Source of the DNA: JBOHSA01 sp050732995
Lineage (GTDB): Bacteria; Gemmatimonadota; Gemmatimonadetes; Gemmatimonadales; GWC2-71-9
Reading direction: 5' to 3'
Assembly: GCA_050732995.1 (NCBI GenBank)
Contig: JBOHSA010000049.1
Location: 1 to 10,465 of the forward strand
Length of the DNA: 10,465 nt
Below are positions 5,835 through 10,465 of this stretch, one piece after another (the stretch's first letter is position 1; the number at the start of each line of letters is the position of its first letter). Both the position numbers and the translations under genes were made by a program. The notes under the pieces are model-generated. The model searched no databases. It saw only the letters and a program-made list of their open reading frames with translations, and was not told the origin of the DNA.

Positions 5835-8063
5835 TTACCACCACGACCAGAACTCGACCCGGATGAAGCGGCGGAACCGCCGGGTGAGCGCGTCGAGCGC
5901 GGGGCGCTCGCCGCAGTAGATGCGCGCGTAGCCGCTCATCTGAGGCTTCAAGCGGCCCTCGGGGTTGGGCAGCTCGATCGTGACCTTGACGAACTTGCCC
6001 CGCATCCCCGGGACGTCTCCAGCGGCCGGAGCGATGGCCGTGACGCGACCCTCAAACGTCCGCTCCGGAAAGGCGCGCAGGCGAACAGCACCGCGCTGAC
6101 CGACGGCGACATCTCCGATATCGCGCTCTGAGACGGCGATCTCGGCGGTCACCGTCTCCAGCGCGTGAACCTCCGCGATGAGGTCGCCTGGCTTTACGTA
6201 CTCGCCGACGCGCTCGTGCAGCTTCGGCGTCGTCACGACCCCGCCATGGGACGCCGTAACCCAGACGTCGCGTACCTGATCCTTGAGATGCTCGAGCTCG
6301 GCCTCGGCGCGGGCGATTTCTTCCCGCATCGCGGCTATCGCCTCCGGCCGGCTGCCGGCAGTGAGGATCCGGACTCGGCCACGCTCTTCCGCGAGCTCGG
6401 TCGTGCGAACCGCCACGGCGCCTTCGGCGCGCTCGAGCTCTTCCCGTGACGCCGCCTCGCGCGCCGCGAGTGCGCGCATCCGCTCGAGCTCCTGGGTAGC
6501 GAGGCGCAAGTGACCCTCGGCCTTGGCAACCGCAAGGCGCGCAACCTCGATCTCCTCGGGCCGGGGCCCAGCCTCCAGGAGCCGCAGCTGCGCCCGTCTC
6601 TCACCCAGCTGCGCCTCCGCCATGCGGAGCTGGGCGCCCAAATCGCGATCGGAGAGGCGCGCTAACGTGTCGCCCCCCGTCACTCGCGCGCCCTCCTTTA
6701 CAAAGACCGCCGCAATCGTGCCCTCTACTTGTGCGCGGATATCGGCATTCTGCCCCGGCGCGACCTCGAATTCGCCGCCGACTTTCAATTGGACGGGCAC
6801 GATGTAGAGCAGACCGAGGACCCCAACCACCAGAGCGGCGAGACGCACGCGATGATTGCGAGGCGATAGCCAGGCGGGCCACCGCAACAGTGACTTCCCA
6901 GTCACGCTTCCCACCACCGCGGCAAACAAGGCTGTTGAGAGCATGAAGCCCCATCCCTGCCAGGAGGATGTGAACCAGTTGGCAAGCCGAAGGAAAACGA
7001 CCGTGAGCAGCCAGTATGAAAAGGAGACCGCCAAGAGCCCGTAGCCGAGAAACAGGCGTCGTTCCCGCGGTGTGGGCTCGCGAACAGCAACGACGCGGGG
7101 AGCCCCGACGGCGCGCTTTACCAGGTCCCCCACATACTGGAAGGCTCGTTGACGCAGATTGGGGATCTCGAGCCAATCCGAGAGCAAATAGTACCCATCG
7201 AGCTTGATCAAGGGATTCAGGTTGAAAAACTGCTTGATCCCCGACGTCGCCATGACGATGAGCGCGGCGTCGCTCACCCAGACCCCGCGTTCGGTAATGC
7301 GCCACACGAGGGTGGCGAGTCCCCAGACCGTCAGCTCAAAGAATCCGCCGGCGGCTGTCACCCACAGTCGCCTCGACTTCTCCGGAAAGAGCCACGCATC
7401 GCTGATGTTGCAATAAAAGGCGGGTTGGAAGTAGATGAGCAGGAAGCCGATCTCGTGGACATGGCCGCCAAAGCGCTTGCAGGTGAGGCCGTGCGCGAAT
7501 TCATGCAGCGTGGTGACGGCGAGAATCGTGAACCAGGCGAATACGAGACTCTCGACACGCCACAAGCGGGTGAGATCCGCCTGGATCTCGGCGGCGTTCA
7601 TCACCGCGGTGAGAATCGCCCAACCGATGAGGGCGATCGCTCCCACGACGTAATAGCGCGTGAAGAGGAAGCCGATCTTCGGAATCAGCCAGTCGAACAA
7701 CCGGTCTGGATCGAACGCCTTGATACGGAACCAGAGAATGTTGCCGCGGGCGTGCTGATTCGTGTACGGTGCGGCATCGTCGCTGCCGGCCTCGAGCAGC
7801 CCGCGCGACCGCAGCTGTTCGACGAACGGCCGCAACGCGTCCTCATCGGCTTCCACGCCGAGCTCGACCGCCACCGCGCGCGCGACATCCGCCAGCGGCG
7901 TGGAGCCGTCCAAGCGTCGTGCAATCGCGTATTCGATTTCTTGCAGCCGAAAGAATCGCGCGGTCCGCGGGTCCTTGAGGACGTAGACCATACCGGATGC
8001 AGTCTCCTGCCGGGAGACGATGAGGTCGTCGCGCAGTTTCGACACGTGCGTCATGGCGATCAC
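5835..8063 (-). CDS. PqqD-like domain / M50 metalloprotease / HlyD adaptor fusion (YydH-like)
   Basis: A 742-residue fusion. Residues about 1-95 resemble PqqD-type peptide-binding domains (YVLKDPRTARFFRL, EYAIARRLDG, then a helical end). About 110-425 is a site-2-type M50 zinc protease in the membrane: HEFAH at 187-191 supplies the zinc ligands and catalytic Glu188, and NPLIKLDGYY at 283-292 gives the second motif with Asp289. Hydrophobic helices lie near 138-155, 172-190, 240-256, 340-360, 372-388 and 405-424. About 425-742 is a HlyD-type adaptor: lipoyl halves around QVEGTIAAVFVKEGARVTGGD (445-465), a long coiled coil (about 472-605), then the barrel. It ends in VEFWSWW. Bacillus YydH-type peptide proteases are the nearest known analogue. 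The role inferred here is binding, cutting and exporting the flanking small peptides. The start is uncertain: GTG 8063 or ATG 8054, neither with a clear ribosome binding site. Confidence 0.88.
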   Translation of the reverse strand: MIAMTHVSKLRDDLIVSRQETASGMVYVLKDPRTARFFRLQEIEYAIARRLDGSTPLADVARAVAVELGVEADEDALRPFVEQLRSRGLLEAGSDDAAPYTNQHARGNILWFRIKAFDPDRLFDWLIPKIGFLFTRYYVVGAIALIGWAILTAVMNAAEIQADLTRLWRVESLVFAWFTILAVTTLHEFAHGLTCKRFGGHVHEIGFLLIYFQPAFYCNISDAWLFPEKSRRLWVTAAGGFFELTVWGLATLVWRITERGVWVSDAALIVMATSGIKQFFNLNPLIKLDGYYLLSDWLEIPNLRQRAFQYVGDLVKRAVGAPRVVAVREPTPRERRLFLGYGLLAVSFSYWLLTVVFLRLANWFTSSWQGWGFMLSTALFAAVVGSVTGKSLLRWPAWLSPRNHRVRLAALVVGVLGLLYIVPVQLKVGGEFEVAPGQNADIRAQVEGTIAAVFVKEGARVTGGDTLARLSDRDLGAQLRMAEAQLGERRAQLRLLEAGPRPEEIEVARLAVAKAEGHLRLATQELERMRALAAREAASREELERAEGAVAVRTTELAEERGRVRILTAGSRPEAIAAMREEIARAEAELEHLKDQVRDVWVTASHGGVVTTPKLHERVGEYVKPGDLIAEVHALETVTAEIAVSERDIGDVAVGQRGAVRLRAFPERTFEGRVTAIAPAAGDVPGMRGKFVKVTIELPNPEGRLKPQMSGYARIYCGERPALDALTRRFRRFIRVEFWSWW

Positions 8064-8072
8064 GATGGCGCA

Positions 8073-8102
8073 GGAGAGGCCGCCGGCGCCGACGACCTCC
8101 CC
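8073..8102 (-). promoter_or_regulatory. RNA stem-loop between peptide 2 and the protease/adaptor gene
   Basis: In the minus-strand transcript, 8090-8102 and 8073-8085 pair over 13 consecutive positions with only three G-U wobbles, around a 4-nt loop. The stem contains the only Shine-Dalgarno-like sequence (GGGGAGG) before the large gene. It lies about 10 nt upstream of the GTG start. Three of the pairs exist only as G-U in the minus RNA and would be A-C in the plus RNA, which favours a role in this operon's mRNA. It may set the ratio of peptide to processing enzyme. Confidence 0.5.
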
Positions 8103-8121
8103 TACCGCTCAATCGTTCGGC

Positions 8122-8328
8122 TCAGCGTGGCTGGGGCGAGGCTCCGTTGGAGACCTCGTTCCCCGCGTTGCCATTGCTTTCACCGTTTGAGCCGCCGCCA
8201 CCGCCCGAGGGCTGCGGCGAGGCCCCATTCGACACCTCGTTTCCCGGATTCCCGTTGTTTGACGGACCAAATCCGTCAGGGGCTATCCGCAATTCCAGCT
8301 CTTCGAGCTGCAAGTTGATGCGGTTCAT
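8122..8328 (-). CDS. Small EELE-x-RIAPD leader peptide 2 (putative RiPP-like precursor)
   Basis: Sixty-eight residues: leader MNRINLQLEELELRIAPD, then a Cys-free Gly/Asn/Ser/Pro-rich tail. The tail contains a perfect 12-residue duplication, GNEVSNGASPQP, at residues 29-40 and 56-67, joined by a Gly5 linker region. At the DNA level the copies are 81 bp apart and diverged at several synonymous positions, so the protein repeat appears maintained. The duplication suggests two product units in one precursor (inference). The ATG at 8328 has GAGG 7 nt upstream; that GAGG is part of a small hairpin. Peptide 3 ends 47 bp upstream and the protease/adaptor starts about 58 bp downstream, on the same strand. 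It resembles peptides 1, 3 and 4 only in the leader and in its NPGN-type motif. No known family is recognised. Confidence 0.82.
   Translation of the reverse strand: MNRINLQLEELELRIAPDGFGPSNNGNPGNEVSNGASPQPSGGGGGSNGESNGNAGNEVSNGASPQPR
8132..8250 (-). repeat. Internal 81-bp-offset duplication within peptide 2 gene
   Basis: Two similar segments of about 40 bp (near 8132-8169 and 8213-8250) encode identical GNEVSNGASPQP stretches. They differ at several third codon positions. Confidence 0.75.
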
Positions 8329-8335
8329 GACTGCA

Positions 8336-8350
8336 CCTCAACGGTTGAGG
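8336..8350 (-). promoter_or_regulatory. Hairpin covering the peptide 2 ribosome binding site
   Basis: CCTCAA and TTGAGG are exact reverse complements around a 3-nt loop. On the minus strand the 3' arm, TTGAGG, contains the GAGG Shine-Dalgarno sequence of peptide 2, 7 nt before its ATG. Folding would hide the ribosome binding site and lower or condition translation. Confidence 0.45.
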
Positions 8351-8375
8351 GTTCATTCCCGCTGCCAGGGTGATG

Positions 8376-8555
8376 CTAGGGCTGGCCGCCATGGCCCGTG
8401 TTGTTCTGTCCGTTCTGGTCCCCGTTCCCTGAATTGCCGGGACCACCGCCCCAGTTTCCCTGACCCGGAGGGAGATCGTGCGGATTGCCGACGAAGTCGC
8501 CGTCGGGAGCGATGCGCGCCTCGAGTTCCTCGAGGCTGAGCTTGATGCGGTTCAT
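8376..8555 (-). CDS. Small EELE-x-RIAPD leader peptide 3 (putative RiPP-like precursor)
   Basis: Fifty-nine residues: leader MNRIKLSLEELEARIAPD, then GDFVGNPHDLPPGQGNWGG and a Gly/Asn/Gln-rich remainder ending GHGGQP. There is no Cys. This is the only tail with Trp, and it contains GPGN, related to the NPGN/QPGN motifs of the other tails. The ATG at 8555 has AGAGG 6 nt upstream. It sits 37 bp after the peptide 4 stop and 47 bp before peptide 2, all on the minus strand, so it is part of one operon. The first residues MNRI are shared with peptide 2, which suggests a recent duplication. The leader/product split after Asp18 is inferred from conservation alone. Confidence 0.8.
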   Translation of the reverse strand: MNRIKLSLEELEARIAPDGDFVGNPHDLPPGQGNWGGGPGNSGNGDQNGQNNTGHGGQP

Positions 8556-8592
8556 TGTTCACCTCTCCGTTTGAAGAAGGTGTTGCGACTGC

Positions 8593-8748
8593 CTAGCGGC
8601 CCGTGGACACTTGCCCGCCGGTTCCTTCATTGCCCGGGTTGTTGGTGTTGTTGGCTGGAGGGTTATTGTTGCCGGGGTTGCCGCCGCCGATCGGGTCGGG
8701 AGCGATGCGCGGCTCGAGCTCCTCGACGTTGAGCGTGATCTTTTTCAT
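8593..8748 (-). CDS. Small EELE-x-RIAPD leader peptide 4, first gene of operon
   Basis: Fifty-one residues: leader MKKITLNVEELEPRIAPD, then a short Cys-free tail rich in Asn, Gly and Pro, containing GGGNPGNNN and NNPGNEG, ending VSTGR. Two adjacent ATGs exist (8751 and 8748). I chose 8748 because AAAGGAG is then 6 nt away and the 18-residue leader aligns without gaps to peptides 1-3. The nucleotides encoding EELE are nearly identical to those of peptide 1. It is the first recognisable gene of the operon, preceded by about 400 bp without a convincing ORF, so the operon promoter should lie upstream. It has no aromatic residues at all, which limits the possible tail modifications. Confidence 0.78.
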   Translation of the reverse strand: MKKITLNVEELEPRIAPDPIGGGNPGNNNPPANNTNNPGNEGTGGQVSTGR

Positions 8749-9152
8749 CATCAGCTCCTTTCAATTTCTTCGACGCGCCCAGGTTCGGTGTCGGAAGCCC
8801 GCAGGGCGCTGGCGAGGCTTCGCACAGGTGAAGACTTGTCGGATAGATCGCTAGAGGGGTGTACCGCGGGATCCACGGCGTTCCGCACAGCAAACAACAT
8901 GCCATACCTCGCCAATTGAATTCGGACACGCGAACGTGCGGCGTCACTCGAGAGCGTTACGCGGACGCATCACAACGCTGCGCGGACGCACCACACCGCA
9001 ACCGTGCGGTCCAACCCTCGGGGAGCCGCAGAACTCGTTCTTCTACGAGCCTGGCGGTTTCTACCGCGACGTCGAGGGTGGAGTGAAGAGCAGCCAGGAG
9101 AGCTGGGCTGGCGCAGTTTGCCAACTCCGAGCTGGAAAGATTCTACCAGCAA
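8749..9152. other. Intergenic region upstream of the peptide operon
   Basis: About 400 bp without a convincing gene. It should contain the operon promoter, but I see no clear -35/-10 pair. It includes an AT-richer patch on the minus strand (around 8885-8925) and two adjacent imperfect 21-bp repeats (8961-9002). The ORFs crossing it start in unlikely places and lack family features. Confidence 0.5.
8961..9002. repeat. Two tandem imperfect 21-bp repeats
   Basis: The unit at 8961-8981 begins GCGGACGCATCACAACGC and the unit at 8982-9002 begins GCGGACGCACCACACCGC. Fifteen or more of the first 18 positions are identical. They lie upstream of the peptide operon and could be a binding site for a regulator, or only a small duplication. 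Confidence 0.5.
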
Positions 9153-9220
9153 TGGCCAGGGGCAGAATCGAACTGCCGACACGCGGGTTTTCAGTCCGCT
9201 GCTCTTCCCCTCAAACGCGG
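9153..9220 (-). tRNA. tRNA-Phe (GAA), 5'-truncated by the IS element
   Basis: On the minus strand the 3' part of a tRNA is clear. The acceptor 3' strand is CCTGGCC with discriminator A (9153-9160). The T arm is GGCAG-TTCGATT-CTGCC (9161-9177). The anticodon loop CTGAAAA carries GAA at 9190-9192, and GAGC of the D stem follows. No CCA is encoded. The matching 5' acceptor strand GGCCAGG is absent, because the inverted repeat of the IS starts exactly where it should be, and the 5' half of the D arm is poorly conserved. The anticodon stem also has an A-C mismatch at pair 31-39. The gene is therefore probably non-functional. Confidence 0.75.
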
Positions 9221-9244
9221 TGGAGTTGACCCCGTTTCGTGGAC
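9220..9244 (+). repeat. Left terminal inverted repeat of IS3-family element
   Basis: This 25-bp sequence begins GTGGAGTTGACCCC. It matches the reverse complement of 10441-10465 at 23 of 25 positions; the mismatches are at repeat positions 10 and 14. If the element has TG...CA ends, it starts at 9221. Confidence 0.85.
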
Positions 9245-9274
9245 ACTGTCCCTTTGGGGCGGAAGGAGTCCACG

Positions 9275-9580
9275 ATGCGGACGCGGTATCCAGCGGAGTT
9301 TCGGCAGCAGCTGGTCGAGCTGGTGCGGGCGGGGCGCAGTGCGCGAGCGTTGGCGCGGGAGTTTGAGCCGTCGGAGCAGACGATCCGGAACTGGGTCAAG
9401 CAGGCCGACCTGGATACCGGGCGGCGCACCGACGGGTTGACGAGTGAGGAGCAGGCGGAGCTGCGCCGGTTGCGGCGCGAGAATCGCCAGCTCAAGCTCG
9501 AGCGGGAGATCCTAAAAAAAGCCGCGGCCTGGTTTGCTCGGGAGACCAAGACACTGCCCGAGCCGGATTCGAGTTCGTGA
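9275..9580 (+). CDS. IS3-family transposase OrfA (helix-turn-helix)
   Basis: A DNA-binding subunit of 101 residues. The N-terminal MRTRYPAEFRQQLVELVRAG to NWVKQADLDTG is the HTH_Tnp_1 type helix-turn-helix (about 1-50). The C-terminal part, with LRRLRRENRQLKLEREILKK (about 62-81), is a leucine-zipper-like coiled coil for multimerisation. The ATG at 9275 has AAGGAG 7 nt upstream; an earlier GTG-type start at 9239 would lie inside the inverted repeat and is unlikely. It overlaps OrfB by 4 nt (GTGA). The A7 run at 9514-9520 near its end allows -1 slippage into the OrfB frame. Confidence 0.88.
   Translation: MRTRYPAEFRQQLVELVRAGRSARALAREFEPSEQTIRNWVKQADLDTGRRTDGLTSEEQAELRRLRRENRQLKLEREILKKAAAWFARETKTLPEPDSSS
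9514..9520 (+). other. A7 slippery site for programmed -1 frameshift
   Basis: Seven A residues read in OrfA as CTA AAA AAA GCC. A slip of -1 continues as AGC CGC GGC, open without stops until it joins OrfB at 9577. This is the usual IS3-family mechanism for making the OrfAB transposase. Confidence 0.75.
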
Positions 9581-10422
9581 GAGCGAATCAGGCCACGTAC
9601 CCGGTGCGGCCGCTCTGCCGGCTGCTGGGCGTCTCCCCCAGTGGGTACTATGCGTGGCGACGGCGGGGCCCCTCGGCGCGCGCGCAGGTGAACGCGCAGC
9701 TCCTAGTCTGGATCCGCGCGATTCATCGCGCGTCCCGGGAGGCCTACGGGGCACCCAACATTCAGGCCGAGCTCCAGGAGACGGGCTGGCGCGTGAATCA
9801 CAAGCGCGTCGCGCGCCTGATGCGGCTCCACGGGATTGTCGGCGTGACGCGGCGGAAATACCACGGGACGACGCGCCGCGATCCGACGGCGGCCCCAGCG
9901 CCGGACCTTGTCGCGCGCACCTTCACGGCTGCGCGCCCCGATCAGCTGTGGGTGGCCGATATCACCTACCTCCCGACGTGGGCCGGCTTCCTGTACCTGG
10001 CGATCGTGCTGGACGTGTGCAGCCGGCGCATCGTGGGCTGGGCGATGGGAACGTCGCTCGCCACCGACCTCGTCGTGGACGCGCTCAACATGGCGGTGGG
10101 GCAACGGCGGCCCACGGCGGTGATTCACCATTCGGATCAGGGCTGCCAGTACACGTCGCTGCAATTCGGCCGCCGCTGTCGGGAAGCCGGCGTCCGGCCC
10201 TCCATGGGCTCCGTGGGCGACGCCTACGACAACGCGATGGCCGAGAGCTTCTTCGCCACGCTCGAGTGTGAGCTGCTGGACCGGCGGCGCTTCCGCTCCC
10301 AGGCGGAGGCGAAGCTCGCGGTGTTTGACTGGATCGAAGGCTGGTACAACTCCCGCCGGCGGCACTCCGCCCTCGGCCGGGTGTCCCCGCTCACCTACGA
10401 ACGCCGGTTTGCGGCAGCGTGA
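9577..10422 (+). CDS. IS3-family transposase OrfB (DDE integrase core)
   Basis: Catalytic part of the transposase, 281 residues from GTG 9577. An N-terminal HTH_21-like segment (about 42-100, with REAYGAPNIQAEL) precedes the rve integrase core. The catalytic triad is complete: Asp128 in WVADITY, Asp187 in HHSDQGCQY and Glu223 in NAMAESFFATLE, giving DD(35)E spacing. The family's C-terminal WYNSRRRHSALG is present. It is probably translated mainly as OrfAB by -1 slippage at 9514-9520, although the GTG overlap with the OrfA stop would also allow separate OrfB. Confidence 0.92.
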   Translation: MRANQATYPVRPLCRLLGVSPSGYYAWRRRGPSARAQVNAQLLVWIRAIHRASREAYGAPNIQAELQETGWRVNHKRVARLMRLHGIVGVTRRKYHGTTRRDPTAAPAPDLVARTFTAARPDQLWVADITYLPTWAGFLYLAIVLDVCSRRIVGWAMGTSLATDLVVDALNMAVGQRRPTAVIHHSDQGCQYTSLQFGRRCREAGVRPSMGSVGDAYDNAMAESFFATLECELLDRRRFRSQAEAKLAVFDWIEGWYNSRRRHSALGRVSPLTYERRFAAA

Positions 10423-10440
10423 GCGGCCCAATCCTTACCC

Positions 10441-10465
10441 GTCCACGAAACAGGGGCAACTCCAC
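10441..10465 (-). repeat. Right terminal inverted repeat of IS3-family element
   Basis: The last 25 bases of the window are the reverse complement of 9220-9244 with two mismatches. They follow the OrfB stop by about 18 bp. Confidence 0.85.

Larger units (their letters stand above)
9221..10464 (+). mobile_element. Complete IS3-family insertion sequence, about 1.24 kb
   Basis: Two overlapping ORFs in the IS3 layout (OrfA helix-turn-helix, OrfB DDE integrase) lie between 25-bp inverted repeats with TG...CA ends. An A7 slip site and -1 frame relation fit a fused OrfAB transposase. All parts look intact, so it may be active. Its left end cuts into the tRNA-Phe gene. The right flank is missing because the window stops at the repeat, so no target duplication can be checked. 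Confidence 0.9.

Noticed and set aside
7149..8318. 389-codon plus-strand open frame opposite the M50/PqqD region
   Set aside because: It is antisense to the conserved HEFAH and NPLIKLDG motifs and shows no family features.
8353..8562. 69-codon minus-strand ORF over peptide 3
   Set aside because: It is a different frame from peptide 3. The 59-codon frame at 8376-8555 carries the conserved leader and the better ribosome binding site.
8663..8947. 94-codon minus-strand ORF spanning the start of peptide 4
   Set aside because: It overlaps peptide 4 in another frame, lacks a ribosome binding site and ends in Arg-rich shadow sequence.
8961..9002. Possible CRISPR array
   Set aside because: There are only two imperfect, directly adjacent units with no spacers, and no cas genes are present.

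Overview
The window is very GC-rich, and most genes end their codons in G or C. It comes from a Gram-negative-type bacterium: there is an outer-membrane beta-barrel remnant ending in Phe and a HlyD-type periplasmic adaptor. The phylum cannot be fixed from sequence alone; GC-rich environmental lineages are candidates. The left end carries a C12 run. The right end stops exactly at the terminal inverted repeat of an IS3-family element, so the window may be a whole contig broken at a repeat (inference).

Left block (45-2846, minus strand): a two-gene unit of an ABC exporter with an unusual N-terminal domain, followed 15 bp later by a DUF1854 protein. This pair is known from cyanophycin-associated gene sets. 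A terminator-like hairpin with a T-rich tail lies in the leader just upstream of the exporter.

Middle block (3158-4821) is a zone of decay. An isoprenylcysteine-carboxylmethyltransferase-like membrane methyltransferase is split by a one-base frameshift. A SulP anion transporter has lost its front and its middle. An outer-membrane beta-barrel gene keeps only its C-terminal end. The SulP and beta-barrel fragments abut head to head at about 4555. To their right are a possible 57-codon ORF and a small class I SAM methyltransferase (4992-5537, plus strand). That gene ends in front of a perfect 12-bp hairpin shared with the convergent operon.

Right block (5601-8748, minus strand) is the most interesting part. 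Four small genes each encode the same 18-residue N-terminus, pattern M-x2-[IL]-x-L-x-[VL]-EELE-x-RIAPD, followed by divergent, Cys-free Gly/Asn/Pro-rich tails. They flank one 742-residue protein that joins a PqqD-like peptide-binding domain, an M50 (site-2-type) membrane metalloprotease and a HlyD-type export adaptor. Order of transcription is peptide 4, peptide 3, peptide 2, protease/adaptor, peptide 1. I read this as a RiPP-like or leader-guided peptide processing and export system: the leader is recognised by the PqqD-like domain, cleaved by the M50 domain and exported. No modification enzyme is visible. RNA hairpins sit at three of the gene junctions.

Right end (9153-10465): a tRNA-Phe (GAA) gene truncated at its 5' side, abutting a complete IS3-family element with 25-bp inverted repeats, OrfA, a DD(35)E OrfB and an A7 frameshift site.
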